From Firmicutes bacterium HGW-Firmicutes-7 (GTDB lineage Bacteria > Bacillota > Clostridia > Lachnospirales > Vallitaleaceae): a DNA stretch of 64,000 nt. Under the pieces are notes generated by a model. That model saw nothing but the letters and a program-made list of their open reading frames with translations, searched no databases and had not been told where the DNA came from. Each line of letters begins with the position of its first letter. Positions within the stretch are counted from its first letter, which is position 1. Both the position numbers and the translations under genes were made by a program. The stretch lies in contig PGZO01000001.1 of the NCBI GenBank assembly GCA_002841375.1, forward strand, positions 62,001 to 126,000, written 5' to 3'. Of this stretch, positions 56,801-63,900 are shown piece after piece.

Positions 56801-57958
56801 AAAGCTAAAAACTTTAGTGAACTTGCGAAGGAGTGGGTACTAGGTGAAGAAATTAATTGGAAGACGATGAATTATGGTTCAAAAGCAAGTGTTATTTCTT
56901 TACCCGTTTATCCTTTTGCAAGAGAGCGCTATTGGATTACACAAGTAGAAGAACGAAATACTAGGTCTGACAACCATGGAAATAATTTAAGGCTTCATCC
57001 ACTTATCAATAGCAACATATCAACGTTAAAGGAACAAAGATTTTCTACTATTTTTAGTGGAGAGGAGTTTTATTTTACGGACCATATCGTTCATGGAAAG
57101 AAAATGTTGCCGGGCGCTGTGTATTTAGAAATGGCAAAAGCTGCTGGGGATTTATCTGAGGACAATAAGGTTGTAAAAATTAAAGATATTCTTTGGGCAA
57201 AGCCAATTATTATTTTTGATTCTTCAAAGGAAATAAATATCAGCCTCGTACCAGAAGAGGAGTATGTTGCGTATGAAATTAGTGAAAAGGTCAAAGGTGA
57301 AGAAAAGATAATTTATTCAAAGGGGAAGGTTGTTTATGAAACATTAAATGAAAGTAAGCCTATCCATGAAGTAGTTAATCTCGAGCGGATCAAAAACAAG
57401 TTCACTAAAGCACTCAGTAAACAAGCTTGTTATGAAGCATTTAATAAGCGTGGAATCCAGTACGGCACAAGTTTTCAAGTAATCGAAGAGCTTTTTGTTG
57501 GACAAAAAGATGCACTCGGCATAATTAAGCTTCCTAAAGAAGCCAAAGATATACGAAATGAATTTGTTCTTCATCCTTCTATTATTGATGGCTGTTTTCA
57601 AGTAGTTATGGGTGTAGGGTATGATATTAAAAAGGAAACTAATTTATACTTACCATTTTCTGTTGATGAGGTTCAATTATTCGATGAGCTTGTTGAGGAG
57701 ATGTTTGTATATGTTGAATTGATTCAAGAAGGTGTGGGTTCAAAGGAATATAATATTAGTCTGCTAGATTTTCAAGGAAGGGTGCTCATAAAAATGACCA
57801 ATTTTTCTATTATGGCATATGCAAATACCAATAGTACAAACTCAAATAATGTTGAAGTAGATAAGTTAATGGAACTACTTAATATGTTGTATGCCGGAGA
57901 AGTAGAGGTTGCTGCAATTAAGGATATGATGGGGGTGTTAATTAATGAGCAAAATTGA
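41828..57958 (+). CDS. giant trans-AT hybrid NRPS/PKS: formyltransferase loading module plus three extension modules
   Basis: The product has 5376 residues. Domains (approximate residues): formyltransferase 1-310 (NFHDAILPRYGG at 95-106), condensation-domain C-lobe only 318-570, adenylation 575-1075 (SGSTGKPKG, YGPTEATIW, RIDNQVKLRGFRI), ACP1 with Ser1137; KS1 1226-1665 (Cys1399, His1534, His1581), DH1 1850-2130 (His1882, Asp2047), KR1, ACP2 Ser2694; KS2 2793-3235 (Cys2963, His3098), serine-less ACP-like insert 3275-3355, DH2 (His3557), KR2, ACP3 Ser4349; KS3 4441-4880 (Cys4611), DH3 (His5086), C-terminal docking helices 5336-5376. No AT, MT or ER inside. KS sites have HGTGT and NIGHLE, so all look condensing. 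KRs keep the Asp of the B-type motif. AAGGAGG precedes ATG 41828. Confidence 0.95.
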   Translation: MNSSENNTCYLIGEASLLIKCGEILINNGFIIKGVISKEKKICEWATNNDLDRINPKEAYFKVLKKEPFDFLFSIVNYQVLKKDVLDLPKKMAINFHDAILPRYGGIHATSWALLNDEKVHGITWHIMEEGVDQGNILKQKTVEIDNKETAFSLNLKCYIAAVDAFEELVKELTTNTYTETPQKLEDRTYFEKNKRPENGGIVSWPTSAEAVDRLVRAMDFGGKANGFGCVKIVIMGHFYIISKTEILRAKSNLNSGKVLKVEKSSLVIGTTTYNIRIYLKSLTGKELDLFDDENIKGLQEGYLLENVDGNIKEKINTLYSNFSKYESYWKKRLVNIEKPIIQDISRIQESEEDFYIKQQIQLPNSFINYVNGLENGRSLVEYIFIAISAFIARIGENQFFDIGFSSEELKLELAGVEDQYANIVPYRVEITALQNLEELFSIMGDYIENINKKKTYPFEMISRQPELFAASEEETALTIPIVVEQNRDLKEIHSKVKGDLVFLIDDRTMNCHIIFKGNKYDEKKTIELMKRLTIFLSEIALKPNTPVMKTNILTTEEYNKIVVEWNNKSVEYPREKCTYELIEEQVIKTPDRIAVIYEAQQLSYKELNDRADQLSRYLKCKGIQEGKLIGVFMERSIDLLVVLIGIWKAGCAYVPLDPIYPKERLLYMIEDAHLPLIITQSDLIGRLPDTAAKKVEIDLEKVEIFDETTAMLPSKKGRSRKKLSTKDRLAYVIFTSGSTGKPKGVEITQRGLTNYLWFVVESQGFTEKDKFMALTTICFDISLCELFANLIKGGQVEILPTEMQRDPYLLMEKIENNWTTAIQATPATWEMLLSVGWNKKLPLKIYCGGEAMSPELAEKLIPRCSELWNIYGPTEATIWSSIHHIKSTAITIGHPIYNTQYYVLDKYLNPVPEGTPGELYIGGDGLARGYLNRKDMTAERFISNPFDFEKSDRIYKTGDFVKFLPGGEVEWLGRIDNQVKLRGFRIELGEIETVLKQQEEIDSAVVVLREYRVGFKGLYAFILAEKAGNLNVNTKLNEKIKEYLPGYMMPRHYVYLKHFPLTMNNKVDRKSLTTMTIDEIKNKYGDHERNKIKESRAIKLIENLKNDLLNLAAKVLKVDGGTIDFVTPLGEYGFDSVSFTELSVRIKEKYNVTLSPAIFYSYATLEKLSNYIFDVYEEVILKEYKEPSIATNQIEKAKGAIDEKALQALSSIKYNENLACNNKTLEREPVAIIGIGGIMPLSPNLELFWDNLINERDMITEVPKDRWDPNGFYGEAAMAGTNSNPARAGFVEDVDKFDAAFFNISPREAQLMDPQQRLFMETAWKTVEDAGYKPSDLSNSKTGVYVGVVATDYWDLMSQNPLNMDTFTTSGRINCVIANRISYMFNLRGPSAVIDTACSSSLVAVHRAVAAIQDGYCDGAIAGGVNVMVNPFFHVAIGKKGMLSGDGRCKTFDKAADGYVRAEGVGAIYLKPLSKAKADGDYIYAVIKSSAENHGGRSNSFTAPSAEAQTELLVEAYEKAGISPDTISYIETHGTGTSLGDPIEVNALKAAFNKMYDEHGETNSKKGYCGIGSVKTNIGHLEAGAGIAGMLKVLLSMKHGVLPGNINFNEMNPYIDIENSPLYLVKKTKEWTRIIDDFGNIIPRRAGISSFGFGGSNSHVTLEEYPENKVGNSINTEPQLIILSAKNEDRLKLYTKALLEFIQKNKGKEEIPLRSIAFTLQKGREEMEDRLAIITSSLTDLEEKLYQYVNGMTNIDNLFTNNIKGNKTRTKLLMEGNEGENFLKSIINNKRLSKLAQLWIIGVDINWDIIYSDNRPRRVPLPTYPFEKVRHWIPTQQSQNNNDLGFTSKGLHPFIDSNESTLEEQIYVKSIHKVDDSIKDHIANYDTIFPGVAYLEMARAAGQLANNKGLVVKLQNNVWPKALVLKENPIVMTISLNPTSQGVEYKVGSNDEEGNSIHAQGKLEYNNSYAPEEFLDIPALKAKMGNSLTKDACYHLFSNAGYQYGNTYKSIEQLYYSQTEALAQIKLPLECRASAKEFVLPPALVDGALQSVIVFIGNSFAESGTIFMPFAMGELEILSELPEKCFSYAIQTHYQEGASYSVAKFAIYITDEAGKVLVKIKDFSLRGLVPSNQVKRSVENPPSMYYRINSWELASVEAERGFVNVIGNTMVFDDSEEIFQGLETKLKDNLRRVVLVKPGLVYKELEGNIFEINMANQEDYSKLLRTLLDREMIPDNILHLLSKDNLSWNYEKITNQLKDSVYSMLYLSQAIIDLKQKNKIKFVYILRPKKIGWSPQYSAVKSFLKVLENENTRFCCKTVETLPISNVKMVELCMDELGGISAWKDKMVRYEAGKRFVAKYVNRVENAEVEVGELPIVDEGVYIISGGAGSLGLLFAEYLAKKAKVNLILLGRSELDDERAKRLKEIEALGSEVTYFNMDISKAKDVERMIKETREKYSRINGIIHCAGVTKDSFIFNKKQEEVDAVIAPKVWGTIWLDELTKDDKLDFFVMFSSISSILGNTGQSDYAYANGFMDDYAKMREFLKNEGRRYGKTLSIGWPFWKTGGMKIASETEKFLINTLGIVPMEVEEGIHAFEIGLTQKENHFIVLKGYKEKFNALFEKNNNNESQSLLEEEVKNKNVHNEPKEQGASDSEKELLEMVIKELISFTSKVQKLNLKDIEPLADISEFGFDSIGFTELSNEINGKYNINIMPSIFFEHSTLDSLAKYLVKEYYEQLKAVHKGYQKRENVVLKTKNNDALLPSLRFKQWSNKKVITEVEEEEEVIDKTKSKAEVAIVGMSGVMPQSKDLKEFWDNLEAGKDLITEIPKERWNYNEYFGDPTKEDNKTNVKWGGFMKEVDKFDPLFFGISPKEAVLMDPQQRIFLENAWKSLEDCGLKPSDISGSNTGVFIGAGAWDYLYLLKENDVDIQAQTSSGVSFSILANRVSYLLNLNGPSETIDTACSSSLVALQRAVEQIQNGHCDMAFAGGINVMSHPAIFISLSKAGMLCEDGRCKTFDKAANGYVRGEGCGVLLLKNLSQAIKDKNHIYGVIKGSATNHGGHANSLTTPNPNAQAEVIQKAWSQAQVNPSTITYIETHGTGTSLGDPIEINGLKKAFDQLNKEWGTNKIEAPYCGLGALKTNIGHLEWGSGIAGVIKVLLAMKYKRMPASIHFNEQNPYINLKDSPFYIIDKTMEWKSLIDEDNRPIPRRAGVSSFGFGGVNAHIALEEYEDKAALLIEKETQEEVVLLSAKNEERLIDYVGEMITFIKESEVKSASLEVEYAHISSLVQNEIKLLAAIIMHVNKEEISCSRALEEYGFDLISFHKLVEQIGDRFKIEVKTTEVTSCATIEEIAEHLWNKGYRTLKKQFSKNTNSNILQEIEYSINLKDLAYTLRTGREEMEVRLAIVTNSVKDLISKLEQFVKGYENIEGVAVGSIKADKLKIDFLVTGDKGKELIRALIEDQKLLEVAQLWTSGVKIEWSKLIHNHICRLISLPTYPFAKERYWITDYMNGRSRSLGNKGITTTLHPLVHKNTSNLYEQRFTTLLNKKAFYLKDHVVKGESVLPGAAIIEMVRAAGQMCVGSRISKISDIIWVKPIIVEQSEEIHISLLPEGEAIEYEVVAMNEDHSRTIYSQGKLSMEADEKEEPIEYVDIEEIKRNCVEKKTGENCYKKFEKMAFNYGESFQSIKELYCGEEEAISRLELAASLMEDFDEFILHPALLDGALQTIIGIKNPNVEGEEVYLPFTMGEVEILKPLEKECYAYGRLNNSFEKDTSKIRKYTIIIADTSGRVMVRINDFVMRAIVPNELRKTEDVHYFHSQWINKVLEHTAHDELQHEHILIFDTNENFYNMLQKKMPEHQSNIWLVKPGKSFRKVGENIIEIDPEDSNAYKLLIEMLRLENQMPDYILHAWSKESFEEKKERLKIQLDLSVFSVFNLCKALIAEKINKKVKVVYIHERFDGNIQPHYRSISGLAKTINNENPNLMIKTVEVDVPLEIIDRSLEELIFGHQDREVRYEDGLRTVRSYEKLELDRLKKEKDIPIIDNGVYLITGGVGELGLIFAEYFARRTKVKLVLTGRSNLNDAKLNRMKEIEKLGSKVTYIKCDISKKDNVVELIHKIKNEFGNIHGIIHAAGVVKDSFLLKKSLQEMKAVIGPKLYGTIWLDEATKDEKLDFFVMFSSIASVIGNIGQSDYAYANSFLDNYVYFREAKREKEERSGMTISINWPLWIEGGMKMDESATRRMKEAFGFSPITTSIGLKAFEDALTYLISNMLVVKGEESSVRSALELQVKDDSLNNKQEVIKNSRNNDLDLVGQLEERLKIILSKEINLPTSRISILEPFEKYGIDSIMIVSLNRVLENHFGKLSKTLLFEVKNIKELAVYLIENHRNHLVDLEQGAAELHTNEAQIKPIKMAFEKENINKPRFFYKGGISSENSFYKEKDIAIIGMSGRYPMANNLNEFWENLKAGKDCITEIPEERWDKDEYYDPDKNAKGKSYSKWGGFIEDVDKFDPMFFNISPKEAEFMDPQERIFLETVWHTIEDAGYTRAALEQEKVGVFAGIMYNHYPMYAAEESIKGNVIAVNSSYASVANRVSYYLNLRGPSIALDTMCSSSITAVHLACESIKRGESDLAIAGGVNVTIHPNKYILLSQGKFAASDGKCKSFGEGGDGYVPGEGVGALLLKPLEKAIADGDKIYSVIKGSALNHGGKTNGYSVPSPKAQGDLILEAFKRAQIDPRTISYVEAHGTGTSLGDPIEIAGLVKAFHTFTKEQQFCAIGSAKSNIGHLESAAGIAGITKVLLQMQHKQLVPSIHSDSRNPNIDFEESPFYVQHEVEEWKNPVIDGKKYPRRAGISSFGAGGSNAHIILEEYEKPALKSISREPQLILISARDEERLRAYLQEIIQYLEGQVGLEQPSLEDIAYTLQVGREGMEERIGIVASTIQELISKLKKGYEAEYDNKEVIRGRIKKSKTKTEDINGLENNQKRFLELFKAKNFSELAKEWVLGEEINWKTMNYGSKASVISLPVYPFARERYWITQVEERNTRSDNHGNNLRLHPLINSNISTLKEQRFSTIFSGEEFYFTDHIVHGKKMLPGAVYLEMAKAAGDLSEDNKVVKIKDILWAKPIIIFDSSKEINISLVPEEEYVAYEISEKVKGEEKIIYSKGKVVYETLNESKPIHEVVNLERIKNKFTKALSKQACYEAFNKRGIQYGTSFQVIEELFVGQKDALGIIKLPKEAKDIRNEFVLHPSIIDGCFQVVMGVGYDIKKETNLYLPFSVDEVQLFDELVEEMFVYVELIQEGVGSKEYNISLLDFQGRVLIKMTNFSIMAYANTNSTNSNNVEVDKLMELLNMLYAGEVEVAAIKDMMGVLINEQN
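51650..51892 (+). other. ACP-like domain without the phosphopantetheine serine, inserted after KS2
   Basis: Residues about 3275-3355 of the giant synthase have the carrier-protein pattern (helix, then EEYGFDLISFHKLVEQI, then a helix IEEIAEHLW), but the serine of the DSx motif is Leu3321 (codon CTG at 51788-51790). The block sits inside the linker that follows KS2, between the LSAKNEERLIDY helix and the LAYTLRTGREEM segment. These segments are adjacent after KS1 and KS3, so it is an extra insert. It cannot carry a substrate in the normal way and may be structural or a docking site. Confidence 0.75.
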
Positions 57959-60900
57959 TAAGGACAAGCTTAAAATAATTCATAGAATTAAAGATCAAGA
58001 GCTCACGCCTGAAGAGGGCTTTAAACTGATTATGGAATTAGACAATCATTCACAGCTCATTACCTATCAACAAGAATGGCTTGAAAAGGATATAGAAAGT
58101 ATAGGTTCTGGAAATTTTCTTCAGGGGACTACTATTATTTTTGATACAGACCAGGCATTAATGGAATTAATGAGCGGTTATTTTCGTGAGAACAATAGCA
58201 CTTCTCGTGTGATTTTGGTATTGAAGGGCAGCAGCTATAAAAAGATGGCAATTAATGAATACGAAATAAATCCACATAGTCAAAATGATTATAGTGAATT
58301 AATTAGCGACCTTAAAGGAGAAGGGGTTATCCCTCAAAATATTCTTCATTTCTGGTCAAAACACGATTTGAATCTTAAAAAAGATGAAAAATTATTAGAG
58401 GAAGCTTTAACTGAAAGCCTTTTTTCAATTTTTTACATTACCAAAGAGATGATGAAGTTAAAACCTGAAAGTAAAATTAATATGTTGTATTTATTTAAAG
58501 GAGATATTGTTGAAACACAGCCCCAATATGCCGGGATAGGAGGGTTTTTAAAAACTTTAAAAATTGAAAATCCACACTTTAATTGTAAATCAATTTCTTT
58601 AAAGGAAATACACAATAGGTCAGCAGTTATAGAAATAATTCTAGATGAAATGAAAGAAATAGACTTTGGAGAAACAGAGGTTTTTTATAATAAATTTTTT
58701 AAAAGACATGTTAGAAGCTATAAAGAATACAACCAAATTACGGAAAACTTAAAGTTGACAAAACTTAAAGATCAAGGTGTCTATGTTATTACTGGTGGTG
58801 CTGGAGAGATAGGTTTGATATTTGCTAAATATCTTGTAAGCCAGGTAAAGTGTAAGGTTGTTCTAACGGGAAGAGCGGATTTAAGTGAAGAAAAAAGAGA
58901 AAAAATAAAGGAGTTGGAAGAAGAAGGCTCTGAAATAACGTATTTAAAAGCGGATATTTCAAATAGAGTGGATGTACAAAGAATAATAGCAGAGATCAAA
59001 GAAAGGTTTAATGAAATAAATGGAATTATTCATTCAGCAGGTGTTTTGAGAGACGCTTTCCTCTTTAAGAAAACGAAGGAAGAGCTTGACTTGGTTATTG
59101 CTTCAAAGGTATTTGGAACGACTTATATTGATGAGGTGACTAAAAAAGAAAAGTTAGATTTCTTTGTGTGTTTTTCATCCATAGCCGCAACTTTAGGAAA
59201 TATAGGACAAGCTGATTATGCTTATGCAAATAGTTTTATGGACTATTTTGCAATGAGGAGGGCTCATTATGTAGTAAAGAATAAACGATTTGGCAAAACA
59301 ATATCCATTAACTGGCCACTTTGGAAAAATGGCGGAATGGAAATAGATGTAGAAACAATAGATTGGCTTAAGGAAAATAAAGGGTTCGTTCCATTGAGTA
59401 ACAATAATGGATTGTTAGCCTTTCAAGTAGCATTAGCTTCCTCGTTGAATCAGTTAATCGTTTTTGAAGGGAAAAAAGAAAAAATTAGAAAAATATTTTC
59501 CATAACTGATCAAGGAATAAGAAGATCGAAGGATTTTAATATAGAGGAAGATAAGGTTAGTTTAGAAGTCATAAGGGAGCATACATTACAATTTTTAAAA
59601 AGTTTGATTTCTATAGAGACGAAAATTCCTATTTCAAAAATTAAAGAAGAGGACGACTTTGAAAAGTTCGGATTAGATTCTGTTATGGTAATGAGCTTGA
59701 ATAGACAATTAGAAAAAGAACTTGGAGCGTTAACAAAGACGTTATTTTATGAAAATAATACGCTAGGTGAGCTTTCAAGTTATCTTGTAAATAACTATAA
59801 AGATCAAGTAGTAGAAAAATTCCAACCTTTTCAAAGTGAAACGAAGGATAGGGTTACTCTTGTAGAAGCAAAGGTTCATGAACTTGAGGAATTGCCTAGG
59901 AAGAGATTTATTAAATCAAAAACAGAAACCTTAACAGAAATCGTAATTGAAGACAACAATACAAATAAAGAAGAAATAGCTGAAAACGATGTTGCCATTA
60001 TTGGTCTTAGTGGAAGATATCCAATGGCTGAAAATCTAAATGAGTTTTGGTTTAATTTAACCCAAGGAATGGATTGTATAACTGAAATTCCAAAAGAAAG
60101 ATGGGATTATAAGGATTATTTTGATTCTGAAAAAGGAAAGAAAGGGAAAAGTTATAGCAAATGGGGAGGATTTATTGACAACGTTGATAAGTTTGATCCG
60201 CTGTTTTTTAACATTTCACCTAGAGATGCGAAATATATAGATCCTCAAGAGCGGTTATTTTTGCAAACTGTATGGCATACACTTGAAGATTCGGGGTATA
60301 CAAGGGCTAGGTTAAGTAAAGAAGATGTAGGGGTTTTTGTAGGAGTAATGTTCGGGCACTATCAATTATATGGCCCTGAAATGAGTTCCTCTCATGCATC
60401 CATTGCAAACAGAGTATCTTACTATTTAAACTTAAATGGCCCAAGTATTGGGTTAGATACGATGTGTTCTTCTTCCTTAACAGCAATCCATCTTGCAATA
60501 GAAAGCATTAAAAGAGGAGAATGTGCTGCTGCAATTGCTGGGGGTGTTAATCTAACGCTACATCCTAATAAATATATTTTATTAAGCCAAAACAATTTCC
60601 CGTCAACAGATGGAAAGTGTAGAAGCTTTGGGGAAGGAGGCGATGGCTATGTTCCTGGTGAAGGAACGGGCGCTTTACTTCTTAAGCCTTTGAATAAGGC
60701 TGTAGCGGAGAGAGATAGAATATATGGTGTAATAAAAGGAAGTGCCATAAATCATGGAGGAAAGACAACTGGATATTCTGTACCAAATCCAAATGCCCAG
60801 GCGGCTTTACTTTCAAGCGTGTTTAAAAAGTCTGGAATAGATCCAAGAACATTAAGCTATATTGAAGCCCATGGAACCGGAACTGCCTTAGGAGATCCAA

Positions 60901-63900
60901 TTGAAATTGCAGGGTTGGTTAAAGCGTTTTCAGCGTTTACAAAAGATAAAGGCTTTTGTTCTATCGGATCAGTAAAATCAAATATTGGACATCTCGAATC
61001 CGCTGCAGGCATAGCAGGAATTACGAAGCTGCTTTTACAAATGAAGAATAAATGCCTTGTGCCATCCCTTCATTCTAAAGAACTTAACAAGAATATTACA
61101 TTCGAAGAAACACCCTTTTTTGTTCAACAAACGCTAGAAGAGTGGAAAGAGGTGGAAATTGAAGGCGTTAAGTATCCAAGGCGAGGGGGCGTCAGTTCTT
61201 TTGGAGCTGGTGGTTCTAATGCCCATATTATTATAGAAGAATATATAAAAGTCGATGAACCAAAGACAATATCTAATTTTGAACCTCAAATATTTATACT
61301 ATCAGCAAAAAATAGAAATAGGCTTAAACAATATGCAAAAGAAATGATTGGTTTTCTTGAAAATTCAGAAGATTCCATTGAGGATATCTGCTATACACTT
61401 CAATTTGGACGAGAAGAAATGGATGAGAGACTAGCGATAATTGGTCGTTATAAAGAAATAATAATTGATAAATTAGAAAGATTTATTTCGGACGAGATAA
61501 ATGTTGATGAATTGTTTACAGGCAATATAAAGGATCAGAAGGAAGAAGAAACGATTTTTAATGAAAATTCCAAGTTAGACTATTTAAACCTTGCTAGAAG
61601 TTGGGTAAATGGTAGCCATGTGGACTGGCATATATGCCATAAAGGCAGTAATAAACAAATTATATCGATGCCGGGCTATCCCTTTGCTATGGAGTCCTAC
61701 TGGGTAGAAAATCAAATAGAAGGATTTGCAAAAGAGCTGAATCCATTAAAAAACAATAGTGAGTTTGGATATGATGAGTATAACGTAGAAAACAATGAAA
61801 CTAGTCCTATAACAAATGAAATAATGTATTTAAAAAGGGTTTGGCAACAAGCTCAAATCGAGCAACCTTTCAGAGAAGAAAGCGACCTTGATTATATACT
61901 TGTATTTGAAGATAAGAATAAAAGGATATTGGAACGAGACACGACAATTAAGGATCAACTTATTATCATTACAGAAGGGCAAGAATACGAAGAAATCGAT
62001 GCGTTTGAATATAAATTAAATCCAAGAAGACAAGAAGATTATGTAAGACTATTTAATAGGATTCAAGAAAGCAACATTGTAATTGGTACCATCATAAATT
62101 TGTGGACTTATAACAGCAAACCTTATGCTGATGATGAGTTGCAGCTAGACGATGACTTCATTTACGGCATCACTCATTTAGTTAATACCGTTAAGACGAT
62201 AGACCATCTGAAAATACATACAATAAGAAAAATTTTCAACTTAGTAAGTATTGGAGCGTACCCAACGAATCCTCTCTTTGAGAGTCTGCAAGGCTTTAAT
62301 CGGTCAATTAAACTGATTATGCCCAACTTGGAGATGTCCTGGATCGGATTAGATGAAAGCACTAAGATGCCTAAGGTTATTATGGAGCAAATAAACGCTG
62401 CGCCCTCATTAGATCAAGAGATTATTTATAGAAATAATAAAAAGTACATATGTAAAATTGAAGAAGTTCAAATTGATGAGGATGAAAGTGTCATTAAAAA
62501 TAATGGTGTTTATTTAATTACAGGTGGCGCAGGTGGATTAGGTCTTGTATTCGTTAAACATTTGACTGAAAAGTATAGCGCAAGGATTATCATTACAGGC
62601 CGGTCACCATTAAAGGGCGAAAAAGAAAAGCGTATAAATGAATTTCTAGCAAAAGGCCACGAAGTGATTTATATGCAAAGTGATGTTGGAAATTATGAAG
62701 AAATGAAACGAGTTATTAGAGACATTAAAAGTAGATTTGGAATACTGAATGGTGTTATTCATGGAGCCGGCTTTATGGAAGATAAAACGATTTTAGAAAA
62801 AGACATTCAAGCTTTTAATGGTTCTTTGTGGCCAAAAATTCAAGGAACAATTGTGCTTGATCGGGTGACAAAAGCAGAACAATTAGACTTCTTTGTGATG
62901 TTTTCATCTATATCTGCGGTGTTAGGTGATTTTGGTCAATGTGATTATGCTGTAGGAAATAAATATCTTGACGCCTATGTAAATATTAGAGAAGAGCTAA
63001 GGCTAAAAGGAAAGAGAAAGGGTAAAACAATCTCTATGCAATGGCCACTATGGAGAGAAGGTGGTATGCACTTAGACGCTGAGGGAGAAGCGTTATATTT
63101 ACAAACGTCAGGTATGTCTTACCTTGAAACACAAGCTGGAATAGAAGCCTTTGATAAAATATTAAAGGGTAGAGCGTCTACTGTAATGGTCATAGCTGGA
63201 CATAAAGAAAAGGTTGAAAGGTTTCTAGGTATTTCAAAGAAAACGCTTAAGGCTGATGCAAAAGATTTATATACAAAAAGCATTATTCAAGTGGTGGCTG
63301 AAGATATTAAACTGGATTCAATTGAAAAAGTAGAACGAGCGCTTCAAGCAGAAGCCTCAAAAATATTATGTATAGATCCAAACCTTATGGATATCAATGA
63401 GAACCTAGGTAATTTTGGCTTTGATTCAGTGAGTCTTAAAGAGTATAGTGATAAGATTTCTTTTATATTCGGTATAGAACTTCAACCAACAGTATTCTTT
63501 GCGTATAGTACTATAAAAAGTTTGACAGTCCATCTTTTAGATAAGTTTGGTGAGCTTGTAAAAGGTGGTGAAACAGAGGTAAGTAATTATGAAGTGGAGA
63601 ATCAACCAGATAAGGTGATTGAAAATATAAAACCAGATTCAAGTAGTTTAGATTACATAGAACTTATTGTTGAACCAGTTGCAATTATAGGCGTAAGTGG
63701 TATTTATCCTGGGGCAAAGGATATAAATGAATTATGGAATAATCTTGTTGAGGAAAAGGACATGATTACTGAAATTCCTCAGGAGAGGTGGGATTATCGT
63801 GATTATTTTGGAGAGGAAGCGACAGCGGATCATAAAATCAATACAAAGTGGGGTGGTTTTATTGAGGATGCAAATAAGTTTGACCCTAAATTTTTCAATA

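Noticed and set aside
57940-57960. Possible frameshift joining the two giant synthases
   Set aside because: Each end has docking-type helices, the second start has its own ribosome site, and KS-DH/KR-ACP splits are known in trans-AT systems, so a true gene boundary is more likely.
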